Positions 1 to 12,235 of a DNA stretch of 64,000 nucleotides are shown here, one piece after another. Each line of letters starts with the position of its first letter. The first letter of the stretch is position 1. The notes below the pieces were generated by a model. The model was not told where the DNA came from and did no database searches. It saw only the letters and a program-made list of their open reading frames with translations. The position numbers and the translations under genes were made by a program. Source of the stretch: Polytrichum commune (Eukaryota; Streptophyta; Polytrichopsida; Polytrichales; Polytrichaceae); assembly GCA_950295325.1 (NCBI GenBank), contig OX485804.1, positions 39,866,001-39,930,000 on the forward strand. The letters are read 5' to 3'.

Positions 1-300
1 CCATCCACGTGGACTTTTTTTCTCAATTGGCCAACATAGTGAGTAGGAGTTTTCAGTTGCCGCACAACATCCACAAACACCTCCTTTTCTTTCTTTGTGA
101 GCACATACGGGGCTTGCGGCAATGTCAAGCTTCCTTGTTTTTCCCCGGTATGGGCCACAAATGCGGCCTTATGTTGGCTTCTTTCAAGTCCATGCGAACC
201 TTTAGTGTATCCTTCTCTCCAAATAGAAATTTCATGAGACTCTCCGTTATGTTTTTCTCACAATGCATTACATGTGGTCTCACCCTTCATTGGAATCCTC
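1..300 (-). pseudogene. CACTA (En/Spm) TNP2-like transposase fragment, cut by window edge
   Basis: The minus strand from about 300 down to 1 translates to a typical TNP2/Transposase_21 stretch. It contains a MHCEKN..SLMKFLFGEKD segment, then DLKEANIRPHLWPI, then after one frameshift APYVLTKKEKEVF and a THYVGQLRKKVH tail. Family members carry the equivalent MH-EKN, PHLWP and YTL-KEK blocks in this order. The only disruption is a one-base frame change near 136-146, in a homopolymer-rich stretch, so it could be a mutation or a sequencing error. The protein continues off the left edge. I could not assign the sequence upstream of it (300-720) to any exon. It is a mobile-element gene and not a host gene. 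Confidence 0.7.
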
Positions 301-1508
301 ATATAGGTTAGTATTCCTCATAATGAAATCTAGCTCGACACATTTTATAAATGCATGATTGTTCACGTGTATAAAACTTATGCATCCACAAAAGAGTTGG
401 TTTGTTGCTCCCAAGACCTAGGTTGAAATCATGAACTCAAACGTGGGCCAAGAGCTTACCTTGCTGATCTGGACCAATCGTCGTCTTAATTGCCCTAATT
501 GGTGCCAATACACAATCTTCATAGTGACCAAACCCAAACTTCTCCTCAAGATGACACGTTTCATCCAAGTTTGCTAGTCCATATATGTATGTACATGAAC
601 TAATCCTTAAAATTTGGCCATGTACAAACACATGGTTGGGATTCGCAATATGTATGCTATAGAATAACATGTGGGTGTAGGGGGTTGCTTCCAAAAGGGG
701 GGGGGGTTGCATTGACACCTTCTACCTTATAAGTGGGAGCTCGGCAAAACTCAAGTGTTCAATTACATCAAATGTTTATTCTGGCTCAACAAAGTTATTT
801 GCAATTACAATGTGTGAAATAAATTCTCAAAACTAAAATCCAAGCATGATGTTCCAATGGTACAACTTTGGTGTCACAATGTCCCATGTTCACACTCGCT
901 TGTTAATTAGTGATAGGGGGTTGAGGGTCTAGGATAAGGAAGGTTAGGGGGGGGGGTATGAATTTCATTGTTGATTGTGTTTAAGCATCCCCACAAGACT
1001 AGGCAAATTGTCTCGCTACCACCGGTTTTCGAGGATTTTAAAGGCAGGTTATCATGCGTGTCCCTCCATGTATGTCCAAATTTATTCATTGTTCATGTAT
1101 TGTGTTATAGAATAACCTTGCTTTGGAGGCCTTCTCCAAGTTCATGTTTTCTTATTTACTTGGCCAAGGCTTCCAAATAGAAGCCTTCCAAAACATAACC
1201 AGTTGACGATGAGCAATTTTTTTTGTTATATGTAGGGACAAAAATGACATCATGTGCCTTAAAACAAATGCATTCTTAGACATAAGATTACTCAACCACA
1301 TACATGCATTCTCATTCTATAAATATTGCATGCATAGTGTTCCACGCACGTGACAAACTTTCGTGGGCAAGAAATACCATGTTCAACATTGAATCTATGA
1401 TACCCTTCCCCCGACATATACTCCATTATATGCAAGCACAATGCCCTACATATTCTTGGTCCCACAAAGACGTGAAAACATGTTGAGTAACGTCATGGAG
1501 GGTAAGCC
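301..1508. other. non-coding stretch, no identifiable feature
   Basis: I see no host gene here. Two guanine homopolymer tracts (near 698-706 and 948-956) stand out. A minus-strand open frame at 437-718 has no recognisable domain. It might be a decayed part of the neighbouring CACTA element, but nothing I can read proves that. Confidence 0.4.
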
Positions 1509-1647
1509 TAACATTATTCATATCCATAACAATATTATGTGGGATTGATAATATTCCACAGAATATTCCCACACTCTTTCCGAATGTAGGAATATTCATT
1601 AGAATATTGTTAGTCCCACATAGCAATGTTATGGATCTAAATAATGC
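1509..1647. mobile_element. fold-back MITE, family M3 (TAACATTATTCA ends), copy 1
   Basis: The left end reads TAACATTATTCATATCC and the right end, on the other strand, GCATTATTTAGATCC. The inside is also self-complementary (GTGGGATTGATAATATTC against GAATATTGTTAGTCCCAC). Related copies lie at 22,506-22,641, 24,259-24,437 and 34,585-34,739. There is no coding capacity. Confidence 0.55.
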
Positions 1648-1866
1648 ACTGAGTATTCGAACCTTATAAACAAATGTTTGATAATATCCACTAACCTACT
1701 AAAAAAAATCAAACTAGCAGACTGACCACCAATACCTCGTAATCCAAGTCCTTGTGAATTAGCATATTTGGTACATAAGATCCAATGTACATAGTCACAC
1801 TTCCCTGGACACAATTGGGGTAACATAAAAATTTATAAATTCCCATGTTGAAATGACATGGGCCAA

Positions 1867-2360
1867 TACACTCTAAACTCCGTAGTATCACACTTGTGGC
1901 AACCAAAGTGCACGTGATATTACGCAGTTTTGTAGTGCTAAAATGGATGCGTGATACTATAGAATGAGTGTAGAATGTGACACTATGGAATAACACAAAG
2001 GAGATAGTGTGAGGACAATTTGAATTCATTCTCCCGTCACCTACGCGAGTGTGGTCCACTCCACTTGGCCTTCCCGGACAATGTGGCGGATGCATGCACC
2101 AACATTCAACAAGTGGCATAAGAAGAAGAAGAATAAGAATCAGAAGGCGACACTCCACATGTTGACACATGGTGCAATGCGAGGGTGTGGGTTGACTTCT
2201 TGGCTGGTTTGCAATAAAGACAAATTTTGCAATATAAGGGAGAGAATTGCGACAATAATAAGGAGTGAGATTTGAACTATGAACATCCGTTCCAGAGGGT
2301 TTCGGATATGAGAGAGTGTGTGACATTATGGAGGTTGATATTAGCGGAGTTTAAGGTGTA
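1867..2360. mobile_element. TIR element, family M1 (TACACTCTAAACTCCGTA ends), copy 1
   Basis: The left end TACACTCTAAACTCCGTAG is mirrored at the right end by TTAGCGGAGTTTAAGGTGTA. The body is about 85-90% alike to 4,743-5,233 over its whole length by eye, so the borders are supported by two copies. Ends in TA suggest a TA target duplication, as in Tc1/mariner-type MITEs. The open frames inside on both strands (1,709-2,326 and 2,051-2,275) are shared with copy 2 only in broken form and look incidental. Confidence 0.7.
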
Positions 2361-3010
2361 TAACTATAACTATTCATCCTCGCTTTCAATAAGGAGGGAG
2401 AAATGTGACATTAAGGAGTGAGATTTGGAACTATGAACATCCATTCCCTAGGATTTCGGGATATTAGAGAGTGTGTGACATTATGGGGGTTGATATTACG
2501 GATTTTAGGGTGTATAACTATAACTATAACTATTCGTCCTCGATTTCAAAACTAGGTGATGGGCTGGTATAACTATAACTATAACTATTCATCCTCAATT
2601 TCAATAGAGGGAAGGAAGTCCCAATAAGAGGGAGAAATGTGACAATAAGAAGTGAGATTTGGAACTACGAACATCCTTTCCCTAGGGTTTCGGGATATTA
2701 GAGAGTGTGCAACATTATGGGGGTTGATATTACGGAGTTTAGGGTGTATATCTATAACTATAACTATTCGTCCTCGATTTCCAAGAACCGGGTGATGGGC
2801 TGGTATAACTATAACTATAACTATTCATCCTCAATTTCAATAAAGGGAAGGGGGTCCCAATAAGAAGGAGAAATGTGACAATAAGAAGTGAGATTTGGAA
2901 CTACGAACATCCGTTCCCTAGGGTTTCGGGATATTAGAGAGTGTGCAACATCATGAAGGTTAATATTACGGAGTTTAGGGTGTATATCTATAACTATAAC
3001 TATTCATCCC
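2361..3010. repeat. tandem array derived from the right end of MITE family M1
   Basis: Three or more units of roughly 230-240 bp follow M1 copy 1 directly. Unit markers such as AAATGTGACAATAAGAAGTG begin near 2,401, 2,633 and 2,871. Each unit repeats the M1 right-end block (GTTGATATTACGG..TTTAGGGTGTATA) followed by a short TATAAC microsatellite and ATTCATCCTC. The array therefore reiterates a transposon terminus together with its flank. Confidence 0.75.
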
Positions 3011-3386
3011 CTATCTCAATAAAAGGGAGGGGTCACGAGCCTCAAGGGTTAATTTGTAAACTGGATTTTCTGGCAATTGGTCACATGGCCCCCACGGTGG
3101 GATCCATGTGCCCTGCCCAATCCCACGCACGAGGCCACGTGATGTGGCCAAAGAACTTCTTAAGATATAACTTCCTTCTTCACTTGAACTACTACTACTA
3201 CTGGCTCCCCCCCCCATAGTACTTTCCTTCCAACATACACCATTAACTTATATTAACTTAAGAGGTGTTGACACTCTTCCGTCATTCAATGAACCACTTC
3301 TAACACTCTATTGAACTCAACTCCCACGAATTCTCCAAGTCGTGGATCTGATAGCACGCAGAGCTAGGGACAATTAAGCTTACTAG

Positions 3387-3389
<3 letters not shown>

Positions 3390-3422
<33 letters not shown>
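3390..3422. repeat. (TA)n microsatellite
   Basis: An uninterrupted run of about 16 TA dinucleotides. Confidence 0.95.
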
Positions 3423-3426
<4 letters not shown>

Positions 3427-4742
3427 GATGGTAGTGCCTCCACTATTATAATAGTAATAATAGTAATAATAATCAGCTTCTTGAACATATTGGTGCAGGT
3501 TAATAATGGACACTTCCACATGTAAGAGAGAAATGATATTGTTGTTTTTGTTTTTGAAAGTGCAGATGGAAATGAGGCACGATCTAGAGTTTTTTAGTGT
3601 AACGTGAAGAGGATGAAACCATGGGTTTAGATCCTAACCATGAGTTTCTGAAAATTAACACAAAGTCACCCAAGTTTTCTTGATGTTTAAATTATCATCC
3701 ATAAGGAGTGGTGTCGGGCTATTACAAACCGGATTTCTAGCTTGTCCTACTAGGATGGGTGGACCCAAGCTAGCCTTGCATAGGCCGATCCGTGATTTAG
3801 GACAACGTGTCCCATGCGCATACCCTTTTTTTAGATCCTCAAGATCTCTCAAAGTTTGACAGGTGGGAAGAGGAGGTCCCAAAAATTGTACCCAAGTTTT
3901 AAAATAGGCTCCGAAACACAATGAGCTGGCAAACTCTTAATAGAAATTATGCTCAAAGAAGGATTGAACCCGCGGTTTGGTACCTCTTTGAAGGACTTCA
4001 CATATAACTCGTTCGTGTTGAAGTGTCTCTTCAATTTCTTTAGGTAGTCTCTAGTCTTTCTTCTAACTAGACCATGAGGTTCATAGTATTAGCCTCTTTG
4101 TTGTTGAGGCCACTGCACTACATTACTCTAGGGATTAACCATTTTGACATCATCTTGATGTACTTCTAGTTCCATAGGCCTTTTGGTTTCCTAGACTTCA
4201 CAATCAATTTTATTTAGTTTTCATAGATTTTTTAGTTTTTTAGTTTTTAGATGTTGTTTTAAGATGTGTGAAGAAAGCATTGAAACGAATTCATATAACC
4301 AAAGAAGAGAACGTAGATTCCAGTTCATGAAGTGCAAAGGGGGGGGGGGTGTTCACTTTCACTTAAGGTGAGAGTAATTGCCCTTAGATAACACCTCACA
4401 AGAGCCCACCCACCGCAAGGTAGGCAGTAAACCCCACCTTGCACCAAGAGGATTCTTGAGCAAGGTAGGGCCAACAAGCTCAATTTCACGTCAAACTGCC
4501 CAACGTTGGTTTTTCTTTTCTTTCTAGCACCTCACCAATGCACCAAATTCTCACTAAGTCAACCTCAAGAGCCGCTTGGTTACAATCTACATTCTAAACT
4601 CAACAAATTTCATATTGTGGATTTTGCGAGCCACAAAAGCATAGATAGTATTGCTCCAAATCATGTGGCAAATTTTCTCCGCAAGTATAACCCCACTTGC
4701 TGAAGACAAGTCTACATCAGCACAAAGTGTGCCCCTAGGAAG
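3423..4742. other. non-coding stretch, nothing identified
   Basis: Only short open frames without recognisable domains are present. A guanine tract lies near 4,339-4,348. Confidence 0.4.
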
Positions 4743-5233
4743 TACACTCTAAACTCCGTAGTATCACACTTGTGGCAACCAAAGTGCATGTGATATTACA
4801 GAGTTTTGTAGTGTTAACATGGATGCGTGATACTATAAAATTAGTGTAGCATGTGACATTATGGAATAACACAAAGCATATGTGAGGACAATTTGAATTC
4901 GTTCTCCCGTCACCAACGCTAGTGTGGTCCACTCCACTTGGCCTTCCCAAACGATGTGGCGGACACATGCACCAACATTCAACAAGTGGCAGTAGAAGAA
5001 GAAGAATAAGAATAAGAAGGTGACACTCCACATGTTGACACATGGCGCAATGCGAGGGTGTGGGTTGACTTCTTTGATGGTTTGCATTAATGATAAATTT
5101 CGTGATATAAGGGAAAGAAATGTGACAATAATAAGGAGTGAGACTTGAACTACAAACATCCGTTCCCTAGGGTTTCGGGATATTAGAGAATATGTGACAT
5201 TATGGGGGTTGATATTACGGAGTTTAGGGTGTA
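4743..5233. mobile_element. TIR element, family M1, copy 2
   Basis: Full-length relative of 1,867-2,360. It starts TACACTCTAAACTCCGTAG and ends CGGAGTTTAGGGTGTA, with the same internal order of blocks. The right end is the sequence that is tandemly amplified at 2,361-3,010. The element is non-autonomous and has no intact open frame. Confidence 0.75.
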
Positions 5234-5439
5234 TGTCCTAGCATATTCAATTTTCTTACCATCATAACTGTATCTACATGGCATCTAATACCAGAAGTGA
5301 TCCTAGTGCATATTTCCTTCCAAGAAACATCTGGTTGTTTACCTAAACTTCTCCTAACCTCGTCATCACAGTTATGGTGGGTGATGGAAGGGTGAGATTC
5401 TCCTAATTAACTTTCACCCTGCAATTTATGTTCACCAAA

Positions 5440-5760
5440 TCATTTGGCCATCGAAAGGATCGTGAATCGTTTCATCTGCTTTAGCAATTGTGAATCTTGA
5501 TGATCATTTCTTCAAGACTCAAAATTGGAGGTGAACAACAACCGTTATAAGAGATCAAAGTGAAGATTCATATTTCTCTTCAAGTGATTACATAGACCCT
5601 CTTAATTGGGTTAAATATCGTACTAAAATGATATCCTTACGTTGAGCACATAGTCTAACATCATCAAACCATGTTTTTGGGTTTTTAACTACAAGCCTTA
5701 TCATATATCACTCAAACATAGGTGTTTGCATAAGACTCTACTTTCTCTTCTATTTAGTGT
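5440..5760 (+). repeat. interspersed repeat family R1, fragment
   Basis: Contains the family markers AATTGTGAATC, ATCAAAGTGAAGATTC, a 'TGATTACATAGACCCTC' block and CACTCAAACATAGGTGT. These recur in the same order near 14,690-14,960, 28,060-28,330, 28,855-29,190 and 33,740-34,040, and in part at 45,850-46,075 and in both arms of the fold-back at 59,538-60,487. It is non-coding. Confidence 0.55.
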
Positions 5761-8700
5761 GGGTTTCAATATTTAGAAATTTTATCATTAATTTAGTTAT
5801 CCTAATTTAACGTGTTACACACTTTAGAAGAACACCATAATATTTTGTAATAGAAGGAGATTAATGTAGTGTGCAAGATGTTGCATTTCACATTCTAACG
5901 TGGGCTTAAACTGGCGAGCACACACCTAATTGCAAAAAAATTTAAAGCGCCTGGGAAACACACTATGCATGTCTTGTAGTGGCGGCATCGAGACATGGCA
6001 AACCGTTTTGAGCTTCTTAAGGATATTGTTCACTTTGAGAGTGTTGGTTGTGTGCAAGGAATGGTGGTAAAACAATTGTATTGGAGGACACTCAATGACA
6101 CATGTGGACAACAATTATTTTATTAAGCCATTTTTCATCATATATTTTTGATTAAAGCGGGCCACATAATTTTCATGACACCATATTTAAATTCTCACGC
6201 TAAATAAAAGGAAGAGTGTAATTTTATTTATTATCAATGCATGTTTACATTATAGTCACCTTAAATAATTCTCACTCAGACTTTGTCCACAATGATTTTG
6301 ATCCAAATTCGACCTTCAAATTATTGGTGGGACCCAAATGAAATGAATTAACAAACTTGGGAGGGAATATATACATGGTAGATATCATGAACCAAAATCC
6401 TCATGTGTATGTGCATCTATCTATCTATCCATCCATCTATCTATCTATATATCACCTTTTTGTATCAATGCTCAAAATAATGTGGAATATCATGGATTAA
6501 TGTGGGGCAACCTAATTGCACGTATCAATGCACTTAGTACTAGCTTTCGCTCACGACAACATGGCCTTATTGTTTTGGAAGGAAGAGTTGGAGTTTGAAT
6601 GTTTTTCAAGCTAATTAAGAACAAAAGAAAAAGAAAAACCAACATTTGTAGTGTCTACTAACATGAATATGGACCCTTTGACTCTATCTTGTTGAAGAAT
6701 CTCCTTGGTACAAGTTAGGATTTACTACCTACCTTGTGGTAGGTGGACCCTATTTGTCATAATATCTCACTACACCTATGTGGGGATTTTTTGGGGGGGG
6801 GGGGGGGGTTGACAGTAGTGTTTGTTTGCTATCTAGTTTTTTAATTTTATTTATAATAATCGAAGGCTATAAATGTGAGATATTTTATGACTATTCAATT
6901 ATTGCTTTCATTGGTTTTTGATTGTGGCGATTATAATGGGCTTTCTAGAAGTTAATGTTTCTTTAGTGTATTACACCTCTCACCTTAGCAGGGATGACCA
7001 TGAGGAGGTTGCCATTCCATCCTTGTGTGTGAATCACACCTACTAGGGGGTCATATATTTTGTCCTTTAAATATTTTATGTATTGGTCAATACATGTATC
7101 ATGATTCATGGGTGAATGTGAATTCTATGAATTAAATGGTAAAGTAAGGTGTGGATATTAGTGGGCTATTTTCCATGATGCAACGCCTTTTATGTATACA
7201 ATGTCGGGCCTTAACCCCTAACCCCCCAAGCAACCCATTTTGGGTTGATGGATGATTTCTTCCCTACATCAACCCCACCAAACTCATTCATCTGCATTCA
7301 AAATGCTCTAAACATTAAGCAAACATAGATGTCTATCCATAGACACATGAGCCGTGCAATTTGGCGATGGTTGAAATGTGGAAAAAGAAAATATCAAAGT
7401 GGGAAGTGGTCATGTTTTTTTTATTATGTTCGGTGCTCATGTTGAGGGTGTTGACTCCAATCAAAAGTTTCCATTCCAATGCAAACTTTGCGTGAACATT
7501 GATGATGTTTATTTTTGAATAAAAGTGAGAACGGCCCTCGTGCTTATGTAGTGTAGATTTTGGTCTTGGAAAATACCCAGGGAAACACTTAGGGAAGACT
7601 TACAAGGTGATTTTTGTTATGTCTAAGTGTCTTAGATAAGTTCGTTTAGGAAAACAAGGTTATTTCATGTCATTTCGGGTTTGGAGTGACAATTAGTTAA
7701 TATTTCATGAATTAAAGACTTCAAAATCTCTCAATATCAACACATGTAATTATGACAGTCATTCAATCTCACACTATATATCCTTACAATAGTTCGGCAA
7801 TGATTTCATTTTGATTGGACCAAGTGTGGTGCACAAACATGGGCACAACCATAGTCAATAGTCTTGCATGTAGTAACTCATTTGAGTCTCTTTTCCAAAG
7901 CCAAGGGCACTTTGGAGTAGTCAATTGTCTCATTTTAATTTTTTTAATTTTTTTAAACTTGAAAGGTCTATACAATCACTTGATTCAAAGTTTTTATATT
8001 CTTTAATTAATGCTTTAATTATGAAGTATTGTCAGAGAATGATCTTTTGTCGAGGTGCCACCATAGCATCCAATTTGTATTCCAAGAATCACCGGAACCA
8101 ATGTACCAAGTTGGTTAAAATACCATAGACTAGTTCTTTACTTTATCCCTCTTTAATTTTAGACGCAAATTAGGAATTTATTTTATTAGTCCACTATATC
8201 TCATGCATTCATCTCATTTATTAGGATTCCGAGTTTCTTGTTTGAGTTATTTAATTATCTCATCACAATGTTCAAAATTAATATCATGCTTGGCAAAGAA
8301 ACAATTAAGAATTTACTTCTTTTAATTCATAGGTAAATGTTTCTAGCTACTTAGCCTAATGCAAATCGATTGTCTTCCCCCACTCTTACCCTTTCAACTA
8401 CATCTCCTCTGAATAGATAATAGACTTGGCCAATTGTCCTTTCAAAACTCCAGTCATGCCAACAAACACCAAGAACACACAAGGTATCCAACTGACACAT
8501 GCCTTTTGAATTCCAAAGCACTCATCTTCTCAATATTCCCTTAATTGTGTATTTAGAATAAATCACTCAAATACTATAGCAACATATTCTCAAATGAGAT
8601 CATGTGATTTTTTATTATGGTAAGATGGTACTCTTTCCTAGAGATTTACTTTCACTCATTCGACAAAGTCAATTCAATAATGTACTACTTAAGATAGCAT

Positions 8701-10009
8701 TCAAAATCTTATCTTGTAGATAATTGAGTTCAGTAAGATCCTCATCACTTATGACAATCATCAAAGGACTCTTCGAATCAAGAGGTAGTTCCTCTTATCC
8801 TTCTCCCACTCTCTCCTACAACTTAGTGTAGAACTATTTCAATCCACATACAATTGTCTCTTACTCCTAAGACTATTGTGGCTTCAAAGGTCAATAAACT
8901 TTGAGAAAGCTTTTCTCATAGAGCCATTAAATTATCCTACATTTGGTGCACATTACTTGGTGCTAATTCCTACCAAATTATTGCCTAGCATATTAAGACT
9001 CGGCGATTGAAAAATTACTTCACCAATTTATATTTGTTCAATCCTTGGTTCAACAAAGAATATTGACTCATATTAAATCTCACACAAGAGATGCACAATA
9101 CCTGGTGAATCACACACAACATAGGCAAGACGATTGACTAACCGAAACAACCTCTTTGGTCGTCACCTTGTGATCACTCAACAATCCATTGACTCTATCA
9201 CTTCCATTGCTTGCAACCACACCTTTCATAATCAACAATTAGTCTCATAGGCCACACGCAAACATTCTACCTATACTCAATCACATTCCTAGTGTGTCTT
9301 AGCCTCTCCAGCCATAAATGAATTAAGTTCACAAGATGACTCGAAGACTATCGACTGGCACACAAGAGTTGTCGCATAGATTGATTAAGTTTCCTTCAAA
9401 TCACAGTTCTCAATTGTACACAAAATGATAAGTAGACAATGGATTGAAGAATCACTCTTCATCCACAAACCCACCAACATTCACAAGCTAGGGTGAATGT
9501 TATTGAGAAAAAAAACCACTCTTTGATCCGCACTAAGCACAATGTCTTTCACAAGTCAATTGCCAAATTGACAAAATTTTGATGTAGGAATGTTGATGGT
9601 CCAAGACTCTTCTCAAGAGGAGACATAACCTATTAATAGCAACATTAAGGCATGCGTTGATTTTCTATGGCTGTAACCACTCCTATCAGACCATAGCCAT
9701 TCAAAATTTCTCTTTCTACATCTCCTAGCTTATGGTCTAGAATGTCGCATGCTAATTGAATAACTAGTTATATTTTACCTCTTTTCTCATTGTATTTCTA
9801 ATAGGCGTATACTTTCCAAAAAATTGACTCCACAGCTCACATCGGCCTTCACATTTGGACACACTCTAAGTTTTAGGGGATTCTTTACATGTATGTTGGT
9901 TAGAAACATGGGACACACGCAATGTCCAAATGCAAGGTGACTAGCCTACTGTAATTTGCATATTTTGACATGAGAATTTGTCGAGGTACTCAATTATTGA
10001 GCCGTTCCC
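5761..10009. other. 4.2 kb gene-poor stretch
   Basis: I read no gene and no transposon end with confidence here. Simple sequence is present: a CTAT-type microsatellite at about 6,415-6,452 and a long guanine tract near 6,791-6,808. The longest open frames (about 60 codons near 7,784-8,128) have no domain and are AT-rich chance frames. Confidence 0.4.
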
Positions 10010-10017
10010 GTCTAGTG

Positions 10018-10243
10018 CAGTGATTGGGGAGAATTTTGGGCAAAATCGGTTGAGATCCTAGTGTTTGCAAGTCCAACGGGTTACATGTTGACGTCCTTCG
10101 GTTTTCTCTTATTAAATTGGGGTATATTCTATAAATTCCTCTAAAATGATCGGTAATTCTCATGCAGTCTTGAACTTCAACCGGTTATTTCTCAAACTCA
10201 GCTGGTTCATCTGGAACTAACAGCTAGTTCTCCCCGATCATAG
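10018..10243 (-). mobile_element. 226 bp hAT-type MITE, copy A
   Basis: Begins CAGTGATTGGGGAG and ends CTCCCCGATCATAG, and is flanked on both sides by the 8 bp duplication GTCTAGTG (10,010-10,017 and 10,244-10,251). An 8 bp duplication and YARNG-type ends (CAGTG/CAATG) are hallmarks of hAT elements. It is oriented opposite to copies B and C. The inside carries repeated ACCGGTT motifs and no coding frame. Confidence 0.9.
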
Positions 10244-10797
10244 GTCTAGTGGATCACACAAGCATTCCATTCATTCCACTCATAAGAGTGCTAGGTAAGG
10301 CTAATTAATTTTTGGTTCCGCACCGGTGATTATGTTGTTACAGGAAGTTATCCACCTTCACTTGAACTGGATTTGGCCAATGCATGCTGGATTTCTCTTG
10401 ATAGGCGTGACTTCCACATTGCTTGAAACAGTTATTTCACATCCCAACCCCATGCCGGCCAAATCTATGAAGGATAGACTCACAGCACACTTGCACATGG
10501 CGCATATCTTTTACATGACGTTTCTTAATTTCTTTCGCATATTCAATACCAAAAGCACAAGGAAACCTGTAATATGTACTATGCGGCATCTATGACAACC
10601 ATAAATGATCTTGACCCTCAAAGGCTCGAGGGTAGAACTCTTTTCGAGGATGTCTTGATGTAAGCCTACAACTACTACAAACGTTTCTAAATTCCAAGCG
10701 GTTCTTGGGGACTAATGAATAATGAGGGTGGGTTTCATGTTAGGGTCCGGGTTTAAGAAACTTGGGGTCCAAAAATTCGTATGTGTTCATTTGGGAA

Positions 10798-11023
10798 CAA
10801 TGATCGGGGAGAACCGGCAGTTAGTTACAAATGAACCGGTTGAGTTTGAGAAATAACCGGTTGAAGTTCAAGACTGCAGGAAGATCACCGATCATTTTAG
10901 GGGAATCTATGGAATATGTCCCGATTTAATAAAGGAAAACCGGAGGATGTCAACATGTAACCGGTTGGACTTGCAAACACTAGGATCTCAACCGATTATG
11001 CCCAAAAATCTCCCCGATCATTG
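10798..11023 (+). mobile_element. 226 bp hAT-type MITE, copy B
   Basis: Begins CAATGATCGGGGAG and ends CTCCCCGATCATTG, with exact 8 bp flanking duplications TTTGGGAA at 10,790-10,797 and 11,024-11,031. It has the same length as copies A and C, and its sequence is nearly identical to copy C, which implies fairly recent amplification. Confidence 0.92.
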
Positions 11024-11422
11024 TTTGGGAAGCAATACCTAATTGTCAACACCTCTTGTTGAAAAAAAGTAAAATCAAGTTTTTTTTGTGTTTTCAGTTG
11101 TTTGGTTTTTCTTTTCTTTTCATGTTAGAATCTAGATATTGTTGGAGTGTGTTCACATGATTCACTTTGAGACAATATATAGGACGGTTTAATAAGGCGT
11201 CTTGCACACAAGTGGCTCCCACTTTTAAAGAATAATGCCCCCCCCCCCCCCGCACAATAAGATTGGACTATGTTCTTAGATAGGTAATTGATTCTAGGTT
11301 CATTCGTTAACATAATTAAGAGGGTCCATGTGATCACATAAAGCGTCAAGAGAATTTACACGTTGATCTCTTATAACTTTTTCCCATCCCAACTGTCATT
11401 CTATTGATTATGATGATGGTTG

Positions 11423-11886
11423 TACACTAAATATTGTATTTAGTGTCACCAATCGTAATTCTCTTTCTTGATGTTAATCACAAGCCGTATGTGTAGTGTA
11501 ACCAACACTAAATGTAAACCTAACATTATATGCCATTCCGTGTTAAAAACAATTGGGTGTTATAGAGTTACAATGGACATTATAAAATTTTTTAATGGTT
11601 CCCTTGCTTTTTACTGTAGATTTTCTAACACCTCCAAATATCTAGTGTCAATTTGTTGCAATTGTTGGCACTTACTAAGTGTTTTTTCATCCAAAGTTTA
11701 ATCATTCATGACAATGCTTCATCCCATAGTTGTTAGGATGCAAAATATAGACAACTTTGTATCAATAACTGGTATTTGGATGAATTGAAAGTAAGTTGGC
11801 ATGACAATATTTGTAACAAACTATCACTTTAAAATTACCATAGTGACATAAAATGCCATATGAGAGTAAACACAATATTTAGTGTA
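11423..11886. mobile_element. TIR element, family M2 (TACACTAAATATNNTATTTAGTGT ends), copy 1
   Basis: Starts TACACTAAATATTGTATTTA and ends AATATTTAGTGTA. The family terminus is itself a short palindrome. Related elements with the same ends but different internal lengths lie at 23,847-24,066, 35,456-35,789 and 46,540-46,935. TA at both borders fits a TA target duplication. Confidence 0.7.
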
Positions 11887-11930
11887 GTAATTTGCAACTG
11901 TGAACTAGAAAAGACAATTCCTAATCCAAT

Positions 11931-12235
11931 CACTATTAGAAAACTATGTCAAAAAGAGTTGCATCCGAAATTAATTGCGGATATTTTGACTAGCCTGATT
12001 TGCAGTCGTTGAATGACTATAGATTTTTCTCTTTCATTTTGTAATTGCAATTTTAAGCTTTTTGGGGCATGGAATATACCTTTCCAATGGTATATTACAT
12101 GCCCCAAATTCCTAAAATTTCAATTATCAAACCAAAAAGAAAAATTGTAGTCGTTTAGCGACTACAAATCAAGTTGGTCAAAATAACCGCAACCGATTTC
12201 GGCTACGGTTCTTTTTGGCATACTTTTCACTAGTG
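11931..12235. mobile_element. CACTA-type MITE with 3 bp target duplication
   Basis: Left end CACTATTAGAAAACTATG; right end, on the opposite strand, CACTAGTGAAAAGTATGCC. It is flanked by AAT on both sides (11,928-11,930 and 12,236-12,238), the 3 bp duplication typical of CACTA elements. The centre forms a strong hairpin: GGGGCATGGAATATACC pairs with GGTATATTACATGCCCC. Subterminal copies of a TCGTTTAGCGACTA motif occur, as in CACTA transposase-binding regions. Confidence 0.8.

Noticed and set aside
1709-2326. 205-codon open frame as a gene
   Set aside because: It lies inside MITE M1. The second copy (4,735-5,159) has the corresponding region broken into two frames, and the translation looks non-protein-like.
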